Assembly (NCBI GenBank): GCA_007121575.1
Contig: SKKJ01000055.1
Location: 1-9,209 of the forward strand
Direction of reading: 5' to 3'
From: Natronomonas sp.
GTDB taxonomy: Archaea; Halobacteriota; Halobacteria; Halobacteriales; Haloarculaceae
Length of the DNA stretch: 9,209 nt
Positions 1-5,626 of the stretch are shown here, piece after piece. Within the stretch, counting starts at the first letter, position 1. Each line of letters opens with the position of its first letter. Under the pieces are notes generated by a model, which was given only the letters and a program-made list of their open reading frames with translations, had not been told where the DNA came from and searched no databases. The position numbers were made by a program, and so were the translations under genes.

Positions 1-252
1 GTTTACGGAACTACTTCGAAAGAGACGGATCCAGACCAATCAAATATCGGTCTCGAGGGAATTCGATCAGTTCGTGAAGTGACAGAGCTTCCGTTCGTCG
101 GCATCGGTGGAATCACGCCTGAAAACGCCGAAGCTGTCGTCGAAGCTGGCGCAGACGGTGTCGCGGTCATCTCGGCGATCACCGCTAGCGACGATCCGGA
201 AGCCGCGACTCGACGACTCGGAGCCGCGGTTGCTGAGGGACGTGCCGAATAA
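1..252 (+). CDS. thiE: Thiamine-phosphate synthase, C-terminal part (cut by the left window edge)
   Basis: Frame 1 is open from the first base to a TAA at 250-252, giving 83 residues. ThiE joins hydroxymethylpyrimidine diphosphate to thiazole phosphate to make thiamine phosphate, in the cytoplasm. The fragment begins VYGTTSKET, which fits the ThiE stretch that follows the substrate-binding loop. It then shows the late TIM-barrel signature [11 protein letters not shown], followed by [12 protein letters not shown], the phosphate-binding end of the barrel. These two blocks are typical of ThiE. About the first 60% of the protein, including the catalytic and pyrimidine-binding parts, lies outside the window, so its integrity cannot be judged. 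The next gene begins 78 bases later behind its own promoter-like element, so co-transcription is not required. Confidence 0.9.
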   Translation, partial: VYGTTSKETDPDQSNIGLEGIRSVREVTELPFVGIGGITPENAEAVVEAGADGVAVISAITASDDPEAATRRLGAAVAEGRAE

Positions 253-295
253 ATTCGAACGGTATTCAACGGCGTGATAAATCGACTATTTCAGC

Positions 296-308
296 GTGAA
301 ACCTATTT
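296..308 (+). promoter_or_regulatory. BRE/TATA-like promoter of the cupin gene
   Basis: A purine-rich BRE-like stretch (GTGAAACC-like, 296-303) is followed by TATTT at 304-308. The TATA-like element sits 23-27 bases before the ATG at 331, the spacing of a leaderless haloarchaeal promoter. It supports the 331 start over the in-frame GTG at 274, which would lie upstream of this box. Confidence 0.45.
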
Positions 309-330
309 CGGTGGCCGTTGTACCGGAGGT

Positions 331-711
331 ATGAGCCCGTACAAGCGCGTGAATTACCGCGATATTGAGCCGGTTTCCGGTGGTATGCACTTTCTTCGAG
401 ACCCACTGGAAAGTGAGAAGATCGGCGTGACGATCACCCGGTGTGAACCGAACTGGATGAGCCGTCCGCACGATCACACCGAAAACGGCCACGAAGAGAT
501 CTATATCCTCATTGAAGGAACGGCTACGGTCGTTATCGACGGTGAACCCGTTGCCATGGAGAACGGTGATGCAATCTGGATCCCACCCGAAGCGACCAGA
601 CAGATCCGGAACGATGACGAAGAATGCGCGTTCGTATTGATAAGCGCCCCGGCTTCGATCGAACCGGAAGACGGCGACGCTGAATGGAGTACTGACGGAT
701 TTATCGGTTGA
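331..711 (+). CDS. Single-domain cupin protein
   Basis: A 126-residue small beta-barrel protein of the cupin superfamily. Cupin motif 1 is visible as H47-x-H49, E56 and G63, with the spacing H-x-H-x6-E-x6-G. Motif 2 begins at G79-D80 and runs through PP at 85-86 to N94. The usual second-motif histidine appears to be Gln91 (ATRQIRN), so metal binding, if any, would rest on two His, a Glu and possibly Gln. The ATG at 331 was chosen because a BRE/TATA-like element ends 23 bases before it. An in-frame GTG at 274 would add 19 residues with no cupin character. GGAGGT touches the ATG directly, too close to act as a normal ribosome site. The substrate cannot be told from the sequence; related small cupins include sugar isomerases, dioxygenases and sensors. 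It converges on sdhA. Confidence 0.85.
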   Translation: MSPYKRVNYRDIEPVSGGMHFLRDPLESEKIGVTITRCEPNWMSRPHDHTENGHEEIYILIEGTATVVIDGEPVAMENGDAIWIPPEATRQIRNDDEECAFVLISAPASIEPEDGDAEWSTDGFIG

Positions 712-741
712 TCAAACCCAAACGGAAAAACGCCGACGTTC
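712..741 (-). terminator. Likely T-rich terminator of the sdh operon
   Basis: The 30-base gap between the converging cupin and sdhA stop codons reads, on the minus strand, a GC-rich GTCGGCG followed by TTTTT (complement of 726-730), then more T-rich sequence. Archaeal transcription commonly ends at such T-tracts right after a stop codon. No matching T-tract is seen on the plus strand for the cupin gene. Confidence 0.4.
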
Positions 742-2577
742 TCAGTACGAGCGGATCTTCGGCTCGTATGTTTTATTTTCGCCTTCGAGAATGACGGGTT
801 TGTAGTAGAGTCTTGGCGATCCGTCGTTCCACGCGATCATCGTGTGTTTGAGCCACTCGTCGTCTCTACGTTCTTGGTGTTCTCTCCGCCAGTGCGCACC
901 ACGGAACTCCTCGCGAGCGAGCGCGCCGAGGGTGATCGTCTCAGCGATGTCGATGAGGTTTCGGGTCTCGATCGTGTGGATCAAGTCCGTGTTGTACGTC
1001 CGCGATGGATCGGAGACGCCGACGTCTTGATACCGCTCGCGACATTCTCGAATGACTTCGAGCGCCTTTTTCAGGCCTTCTTTCTCCCTGAATACGTTGA
1101 CGTTCTCCGTCATCGCCTTCTGTAAGTCTTCGCGGATCTCTGCGTGGTTCGTCCCGTCGTGTGCGAGCAGGTCTTCGATGCGGTGTCGTTCGGCTTCGAC
1201 CGCGTATTCGACGACTTCCTCCGGCTCGACGAGCGCACCATCGGCCGCAACGTCTTCGTTGGCCGCATCGATCGCCCCCGGCTCGACCGGCGTATCGAGG
1301 TTCTCCTCGGCCTCCGTTTCGGCTGACGGGCCGGTCTGAACCTTCGCTTCACCGAGGTCTCTCCCCGCGGCGTGGTGTCCGGCGCGAGCGCCGAATACGA
1401 TGAGCTCTGGGAGCGCGTTCCCTCCCAGCCGGTTCGATCCGTGTACGGAGGCACACGCACACTCGCCGGCGGCGTAGAGCCCTGATATACAGGTTTCTCC
1501 GTTTTCGTCCGTCTCGATACCACCCATGTGGTAGTGTTGGCCGGGTTTGACCGGCATCGGTTCTTCGACCGGGTTGACCCCTTCGAAGTCCTCCGCCAGG
1601 TGGATGATGTTTTCGAGACGGTCGTAGATTCGTTCATCGCCGAGGTGGCGCATGTCTAGGTAGACGTACTCGTCGTTGATACCGCGGCCGTTGTTGACTT
1701 CCGTCAACTCCGCCCGGGAAACGACGTCGCGAGAGGCCAGCTCTCCCGCGTTGTTCGCATATCCGTATTCGAACATGAAGCGCTCTCCCTTGCTGTTATA
1801 GAGGATGCCACCTTCCCCGCGGACACCCTCTGAAATGAGCACGCCGGTCGATGGGAGCGTCGTCGGGTGGAACTGGACGAACTCCATATCTTCGGCGGGA
1901 ACGCCGACACGGTACGCCATCGCCGGACCGTCGCCGGTGTTCGCGACCGCGTTGGTCGTGTGATCGAAGACCTGCCCGTCACCACCGGTTGCGAGTATGA
2001 CGCCACCGGTCGCTCGGAAGCCAACGACATCACCCGATTTGATATCGTATGCGACACAGCCGTGGCACTCTCGGTCTTCTGGGTCGTCGTGATCCGTGAC
2101 GGCGAGTCGACTGACGTAAAACTCGTCGTATACTTTGATACCTCGCTTGACGACCTGTTCGTACATCGTGTGAAGCAGGTGGTGACCGGTTTCGGCGCCC
2201 GCGTAGGTCGTTCGAGGGAACGACAGTCCGCCGAACGGTCGCTGTGAAACGCGACCGTCGTCTTCTCTGGAGAACGGCATTCCCCAGTGTTCGAGCTGGA
2301 TCACTTCTTCGGGGGCGTCTTGAGCGAGCGTCTCGATAACGGGCGCATCGCCGAGGTAGTCCGACCCCTTCATCGTGTCGTACGCGTGCAGTTCCCAGTC
2401 GTCTCCGTCCCGGAGTGCGGCGTTGATACCGCCCTCCGCTGCACCGGTGTGTGAGCGGACCGGATGGAGCTTCGTGACCATCGCGACGTCGGCACCTTCT
2501 TCGTGGGCCGCGATCGCGGCACGGAGCCCGGCTCCACCGGCACCGACCACAATGACGTCGTGTTCGTGTATTCTCAT
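742..2577 (-). CDS. sdhA: Succinate dehydrogenase flavoprotein subunit
   Basis: A 611-residue SdhA, the FAD-carrying catalytic subunit of complex II, which oxidises succinate to fumarate on the cytoplasmic face. A Rossmann GAGGAG lies at residues 12-17. H43 in RSHTGAAEGG fits the histidine that binds FAD covalently. Active-site residues by family alignment are H237 (QFHPT), R283 (ASRDVVSRA), H348 (HYHMGG) and R383 (GSNRLGGN). The C-terminal helical domain carries Y527, near the conserved TYNTDL. The start is the ATG at 2577. The frame stays open up to 2727, but that extension overlaps sdhB, and MRIHEHDVIVVGAGG is the normal N-terminus. Between the FAD and helical domains is a 51-residue stretch (413-463) with 16 acidic and no basic residues, a halophile-type linker. 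It is the last gene of the operon, 38 bases after sdhB, with a T-rich terminator behind it. Confidence 0.97.
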   Translation of the reverse strand: MRIHEHDVIVVGAGGAGLRAAIAAHEEGADVAMVTKLHPVRSHTGAAEGGINAALRDGDDWELHAYDTMKGSDYLGDAPVIETLAQDAPEEVIQLEHWGMPFSREDDGRVSQRPFGGLSFPRTTYAGAETGHHLLHTMYEQVVKRGIKVYDEFYVSRLAVTDHDDPEDRECHGCVAYDIKSGDVVGFRATGGVILATGGDGQVFDHTTNAVANTGDGPAMAYRVGVPAEDMEFVQFHPTTLPSTGVLISEGVRGEGGILYNSKGERFMFEYGYANNAGELASRDVVSRAELTEVNNGRGINDEYVYLDMRHLGDERIYDRLENIIHLAEDFEGVNPVEEPMPVKPGQHYHMGGIETDENGETCISGLYAAGECACASVHGSNRLGGNALPELIVFGARAGHHAAGRDLGEAKVQTGPSAETEAEENLDTPVEPGAIDAANEDVAADGALVEPEEVVEYAVEAERHRIEDLLAHDGTNHAEIREDLQKAMTENVNVFREKEGLKKALEVIRECRERYQDVGVSDPSRTYNTDLIHTIETRNLIDIAETITLGALAREEFRGAHWRREHQERRDDEWLKHTMIAWNDGSPRLYYKPVILEGENKTYEPKIRSY

Positions 2578-2615
2578 TGTTTGTAAGTTGGTTTTGTAGG
2601 GTTTTGAGGGTACGG

Positions 2616-3485
2616 TTACCAGAACTTCAGGTTGCTCTTTACGGCTTCGCGTTTCAGTTCTTGGATGTGCTCGGTGAGCGGGATGTCTTTCGGACACACC
2701 ACCGTACAGGAGAACTGTGTCTGACACCGCCAGACACCGTGTTCCTGTTCGATGATGTTAAGACGGTGTTCTTTCATGTCCTCACCCTCTCGTTCGTCCA
2801 TTGCGAACCGGTAGGCTTTGTTGATCGCCGCTGGGCCGAGATACTTGTTGTCGCCGGCGGCGATGTTACACGAGGACATACACGCGCTACACCAGATACA
2901 CCGCGTGGACATTTTCACCTTTTCGCGGTTCTCTCGGGTCTGCCGCTGTTCTTCGAGTTCGCCCTTCGGAAGCTCGTTCGTCTGGAAGTACGGCTCGACG
3001 GCCTCCATCTGATCGTAAAAGTGCTCCATGTCGACGACGAGGTCTTTGACGACCTCCGCGTGTGGGAGCGGTTCGATCCGAACGGGCCACTCTAAATCGG
3101 AGAGTTGGGTCTTACAGCCGAGTTGCTGTCGGCCGTTCACGAAGAGCGCGTCCGAACCACAGATCGCTTGCCGACACGAGTGTCGGAACGTCAGACTCGA
3201 ATCGAAGTGATCTCTCGCGTAGATGAGGGCATCCAGGACCGTCATTCCTTTGCCGAACGGCACCTCGAACGTATCGAATCGGGGATCCTTTTTCCCTTCT
3301 ACTTCCGGGTCGTAGCGGAAGATCTTGAGCCGGACGATCTCGTCCGCATCCGAGAGATCCGCTTCGGCCCGCTCTCTCATATCTGCGCGCTCACGCTTTT
3401 CGGCCAGCCGCCGCGTTTGGTGTTCGGACGTTTGTTCGGTTTCGGTTTCGGTTTCGGTCTCTTGTTCTTGAATTTGCGTACTCAT
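2616..3485 (-). CDS. sdhB: Succinate dehydrogenase iron-sulfur subunit
   Basis: A 289-residue SdhB, which carries electrons from SdhA-bound FAD to quinone through three Fe-S clusters. The N-terminal ferredoxin domain has C104, C109, D112 and C124 for [2Fe-2S]. Asp at the third position is also found in Escherichia coli SdhB, so it is not a defect. The C-terminal domain has C196-x2-C199-x2-C202-x3-C206 and C254-x5-C260-x3-C264, the ligands of the [4Fe-4S] and [3Fe-4S] clusters. The first 45 or so residues are a charged, low-complexity tail with alternating E and T, absent from most bacterial SdhB. The start is the ATG at 3485, two bases after the sdhD stop; the in-frame extension to 3566 would run inside sdhD and lacks family character. 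The tight spacing points to one transcript with its neighbours. Confidence 0.97.
   Translation of the reverse strand: MSTQIQEQETETETETEQTSEHQTRRLAEKRERADMRERAEADLSDADEIVRLKIFRYDPEVEGKKDPRFDTFEVPFGKGMTVLDALIYARDHFDSSLTFRHSCRQAICGSDALFVNGRQQLGCKTQLSDLEWPVRIEPLPHAEVVKDLVVDMEHFYDQMEAVEPYFQTNELPKGELEEQRQTRENREKVKMSTRCIWCSACMSSCNIAAGDNKYLGPAAINKAYRFAMDEREGEDMKEHRLNIIEQEHGVWRCQTQFSCTVVCPKDIPLTEHIQELKREAVKSNLKFW
3435..3458. repeat. TTCGGT hexamer repeated four times inside sdhB
   Basis: Four perfect tandem copies of TTCGGT fill 3435-3458. On the coding (minus) strand they encode alternating Glu and Thr within the disordered N-terminal tail of SdhB. The repeat keeps frame, so copy-number change would only lengthen or shorten this tail. 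Confidence 0.85.
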
Positions 3486-3487
3486 GA

Positions 3488-3853
3488 TTAGAACAGCCCC
3501 GTCATAGCGACCGCAACGCGGATTCCTTGCACGATGAGCAGCGTGCCCGCAACGATGAGCAGCCACTTTACGACCGTCTTTTGGGTGCCGTCGAGTCCTT
3601 GGTTGACAAGGGCGTTATACACACCGTTGACACCGTGGAACGTCCCCGCGATCAGGAACAGCACCATCGTGAGGAAGTAGCCGAGTTGGCTCATCCGTAC
3701 TTGGGTCCCGGCGAACGTAATGTCTGCTGCGTGGTTGATGAAGTGCAACAGCATGAAGTGATACGCCAAGACGACGACGAGAAACGCCGCGGTGAGCCGC
3801 TGAAGCAACCATCGCGTGCCTTTCGGTTCGAACGATGAGTAATGCTCCGCCAT
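3488..3853 (-). CDS. sdhD: Succinate dehydrogenase membrane anchor subunit SdhD
   Basis: A 121-residue membrane protein, one of two anchors that hold SdhAB to the membrane and help form the quinone and haem b site. Three hydrophobic helices are visible at about residues 15-38, 55-77 and 95-117. H73 in FHGVNGVYN at the end of helix 2 matches the H-x3-G pattern of haem-ligating anchors; H32, H37 and H41 lie at the end of helix 1. The start at 3853 (MAEHYSSF) was chosen because it sits one base after the sdhC stop, and the frame's 13-residue extension overlaps sdhC. The sdhB gene follows two bases after its stop. Anchor subunits diverge quickly, so the C/D naming rests on gene order and size as much as on sequence. 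Confidence 0.9.
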   Translation of the reverse strand: MAEHYSSFEPKGTRWLLQRLTAAFLVVVLAYHFMLLHFINHAADITFAGTQVRMSQLGYFLTMVLFLIAGTFHGVNGVYNALVNQGLDGTQKTVVKWLLIVAGTLLIVQGIRVAVAMTGLF

Positions 3854-3854
3854 C

Positions 3855-4247
3855 TCAGAACGCCCCCATAAGGAACGTCGGGATGCTCGCAACGGTGATC
3901 GCTGCGGTCGTTATCAGTGCGGCGTAAAACGCCTTGTCCTGTGCCTCCAACCCAACGCCGAGATCGACGAAGAGCAGACGAATTCCGTTGAGGATATGGA
4001 AGGCGGCAACTGCCAAGAGACCGACCTCTAAGAACCGGACGAGCAGCAGGCTTTCGAGCCCCTGCAGCGTCTGGGTATAGGTCGCCCCATCCACCGTGGC
4101 GGTGCTGAGTACGGCTATGTGCGTAAAGAGATAGCCGATGAGCACCCATCCGGTGAACTTGTGGAAGATCCAAGCCCACATACCGGCCGAGAACTCCTGC
4201 CACCGCCCGAAGTCCTCTATCAGACCTCGGTCATACGATTGACTCAT
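3855..4247 (-). CDS. sdhC: Succinate dehydrogenase cytochrome b subunit SdhC
   Basis: A 130-residue membrane anchor and first gene of the sdh operon. The family pattern is clear. FHKFTGWVL at 28-36 corresponds to the usual S/H-R-x-TG segment, H43 lies in helix 1, and [15 protein letters not shown] at 83-97 matches the H-x3-GIR-x5-D signature in which H84 is the expected haem b ligand. Three helices are seen at about 25-48, 66-93 and 105-128. The ATG at 4247 lies 25-30 bases after a TATAC element on the minus strand, which suggests a leaderless or very short leader transcript. The stop TGA is separated by a single base from the sdhD ATG. A quinone and haem site is formed together with SdhD. 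Confidence 0.92.
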   Translation of the reverse strand: MSQSYDRGLIEDFGRWQEFSAGMWAWIFHKFTGWVLIGYLFTHIAVLSTATVDGATYTQTLQGLESLLLVRFLEVGLLAVAAFHILNGIRLLFVDLGVGLEAQDKAFYAALITTAAITVASIPTFLMGAF

Positions 4248-4271
4248 GCAGCGTATCGTGCGGACCGAGTC

Positions 4272-4288
4272 GGTATAGTAGTTACTAC
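4272..4288 (-). promoter_or_regulatory. Promoter of the sdhCDBA operon, with an 11-base palindrome
   Basis: On the minus strand TATACC (4277-4272) lies 25-30 bases before the sdhC ATG, as for a leaderless transcript. Directly upstream, where TFB contacts the BRE, 4278-4288 forms a perfect inverted repeat (GTAGT, one base, ACTAC). The TATA call is the firmer part; a regulatory role for the palindrome is inference. Confidence 0.5.
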
Positions 4289-4316
4289 CTGCGAACGGAT
4301 CACGGACCGGAACCGG

Positions 4317-4324
4317 TTTATAAG
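4317..4324. promoter_or_regulatory. Strong TATA-like box TTTATAAG between sdhC and the deacylase gene
   Basis: TTTATAAG is the best TATA match in this 123-base gap and reads nearly the same on both strands. On the minus strand it could start an sdh transcript with a leader of about 45 bases. On the plus strand it could start an RNA antisense to the deacylase 3' end. No plus-strand gene follows. Confidence 0.35.
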
Positions 4325-4370
4325 AGTGCTGTTGAACAGGACGATTTCGTCGTCGGCCATTCGGACGGTC

Positions 4371-5393
4371 TCAATATTGACCGCCTTCGTCCGTTTGTTT
4401 TCGCACCTGTCGAAAGGCCCGGAGTGTTGGCCCTTCGAGGGCGACGAGGTGACATAGTGGATTGCCGGGATACACGAGCGGGTTCTGTGGAATCCCGATG
4501 AGTAAACCGGTAAACGGTGCTTCGATTTTCGTCACTTCCGTTTTGAACGGGTTCGAAATGGTACAGACCGTTTCGCCCTCCTCGACGAGCGAGCCACGGT
4601 CGTGGTGCATATCTACCAGCCCACCCGCGTCGGCCCGAAGCCACGTCTTTTCGTCGGATCCTTCGATTACCGTCCGCCACCCCGGCCATTTGACCGTTTC
4701 GGCGTCGAGCATTCCAAATTCGGCCATCACGGAGAGAACTCCTTCGAGCGCCGCATCGATGAGCGGTCGTTGGAACCGGTGGGCCTCGCCGAGTTCGACG
4801 GTGATCGACGGTGTCCCCGCTTCGCTTGCTTCTCTCCGTAACGATCCGCTCGGGCCTTCCCCATCGATGATCACGTTCGAAGCAAACGCGTTGGCGACTC
4901 TCGCGACCGGTGGGTCCGCCATATCCGCGCGGACGTGGAGCATATTGCTCCGACCGCGGGTTGACGTGTGGAAATCCAAGCCGAGATCGCACGGTTCGAT
5001 GAAGTTTCTAAAGACGCGGTCAGCGATGCGTTTCGCGCTCGTTCCTTCGGCGTGTCCCGGGAACGAACGGTTCAAGTCTCGGTCGTAAATCGGCAGGTAC
5101 CGCTGTTGGGCGATGAACCCCGGCACATTGAGCACGGGTAAACAAACGAGCGTCCCGTGGAGTTCTGTATGGTCCCACTCGTGGGCGACTTCGCGGACGA
5201 TCTCGATCCCGTTGAGTTCGTCTCCGTGTGCGGCCGCAGAGAGACACAACGTCGGCCCTTCGTTTTCCCCATTGATGATCGTCACCGGAATCCGAACCGG
5301 ATCCCCCAGATACGTTTCGCTGACGGTGAACCTGATATTCGCTGTCTCTCCCGGGTCGACACCCCCGCCGTTGTACGTAAACACTGCTGACAT
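4371..5393 (-). CDS. Succinylglutamate desuccinylase/aspartoacylase family zinc hydrolase (M14-type)
   Basis: A 340-residue M14-type zinc amidohydrolase. Zinc ligands are H56 and E59 (AAHGDE) and H142 (DFHTS); E200 in TVELGE fits the catalytic glutamate. DRDLNRSFPG (104-113) matches the substrate-carboxylate binding block. The last third, about 250-320, is a beta-rich domain of the lipoyl/hammerhead type often seen in this family. Members cleave N-acyl amino acids such as N-succinylglutamate or N-acetylaspartate; the true substrate here cannot be read from sequence. No arginine succinyltransferase pathway genes are near, so an AstE role is unlikely to be the whole answer. It is divergent from the RimK-RimB fusion, which suggests action on a glutamate- or amino-acid-tagged product (inference). 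The start at 5393 is supported by a TATA box 24-28 bases upstream. Confidence 0.9.
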   Translation of the reverse strand: MSAVFTYNGGGVDPGETANIRFTVSETYLGDPVRIPVTIINGENEGPTLCLSAAAHGDELNGIEIVREVAHEWDHTELHGTLVCLPVLNVPGFIAQQRYLPIYDRDLNRSFPGHAEGTSAKRIADRVFRNFIEPCDLGLDFHTSTRGRSNMLHVRADMADPPVARVANAFASNVIIDGEGPSGSLRREASEAGTPSITVELGEAHRFQRPLIDAALEGVLSVMAEFGMLDAETVKWPGWRTVIEGSDEKTWLRADAGGLVDMHHDRGSLVEEGETVCTISNPFKTEVTKIEAPFTGLLIGIPQNPLVYPGNPLCHLVALEGPTLRAFRQVRKQTDEGGQY

Positions 5394-5416
5394 ACTCGTG
5401 CCACGACGGGGACGGG

Positions 5417-5421
5417 TATAA
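5417..5421 (-). promoter_or_regulatory. TATA box of the M14 deacylase gene
   Basis: On the minus strand TTATA (5421-5417) precedes the ATG at 5393 by 24-28 bases. This is the normal leaderless spacing, and it supports that start codon. Confidence 0.5.
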
Positions 5422-5500
5422 GGCCGTGGCTATATCGCTCTGCCATGTCCGAATACTGCCCCCCGTCAGTCGAAGTATGTCTACGACGACGTCAGTGAGA

Positions 5501-5513
5501 CGAAACCTTATAG
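5501..5513 (+). promoter_or_regulatory. Consensus-like BRE plus TATA box facing the RimK-RimB gene
   Basis: CGAAACC (5501-5507) followed by TTATAG (5508-5513) is one of the best haloarchaeal promoter matches in the window. A transcript would start near 5537 and have a leader of about 90 bases before the ATG at 5627, containing the 20-codon frame at 5561-5623. Confidence 0.45.
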
Positions 5514-5590
5514 TGGGTAAATCACACGCATATTATCAGCTGACTGATCACTGGCCCAGTATGGCAGTACGGAATGAACAATTAAAATAT

Positions 5591-5606
5591 CGGCAGTATT
5601 TTGCCG
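5591..5606 (+). promoter_or_regulatory. Proximal TATA-like element inside a small inverted repeat
   Basis: TATTTT at 5597-5602 lies 25-30 bases before the fusion gene ATG, so it could drive a leaderless transcript. It is framed by CGGCA (5591-5595) and TGCCG (5602-5606), a perfect 5-base inverted repeat. A GGAG at 5616-5619, seven bases before the ATG, is a candidate ribosome site for the longer transcript from 5501-5513. Confidence 0.35.
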
Positions 5607-5626
5607 GGACCAAACGGAGATAGCGT

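Larger units (their letters stand above)
5394..5626. other. Divergent intergenic region (233 bases)
   Basis: This gap separates the divergent deacylase and RimK-RimB genes. It holds the minus-strand TATA at 5417-5421, a plus-strand BRE/TATA at 5501-5513, and a second TATA-like element at 5597-5602 before the fusion gene. It becomes AT-rich from about 5515 to 5605. No RNA gene was recognised. Plus-strand open frames here (5426-5623, and a 20-codon ATG frame at 5561-5623) have no family character. Confidence 0.7.

Noticed and set aside
274..330. GTG start 19 codons upstream for the cupin gene
   Set aside because: The added residues lack cupin features and the BRE/TATA element at 296-308 lies inside them; the ATG at 331 fits leaderless transcription.
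2578..2727. N-terminal extension of sdhA in the open frame
   Set aside because: It overlaps the 3' end of sdhB and the normal SdhA N-terminus begins at the ATG at 2577.
4244..4360. A 38-codon minus-strand frame from an ATG at 4360 whose TGA overlaps the sdhC ATG (ATGA)
   Set aside because: It contains both candidate sdh TATA boxes, has no ribosome site and no recognisable protein character, so the overlap is probably chance.
5426..5623. 65-codon plus-strand frame before the RimK-RimB gene
   Set aside because: It spans the strong TATA at 5501-5513 and the divergent promoter region and has no family character; only its last 20 codons could lie on a transcript from that promoter.
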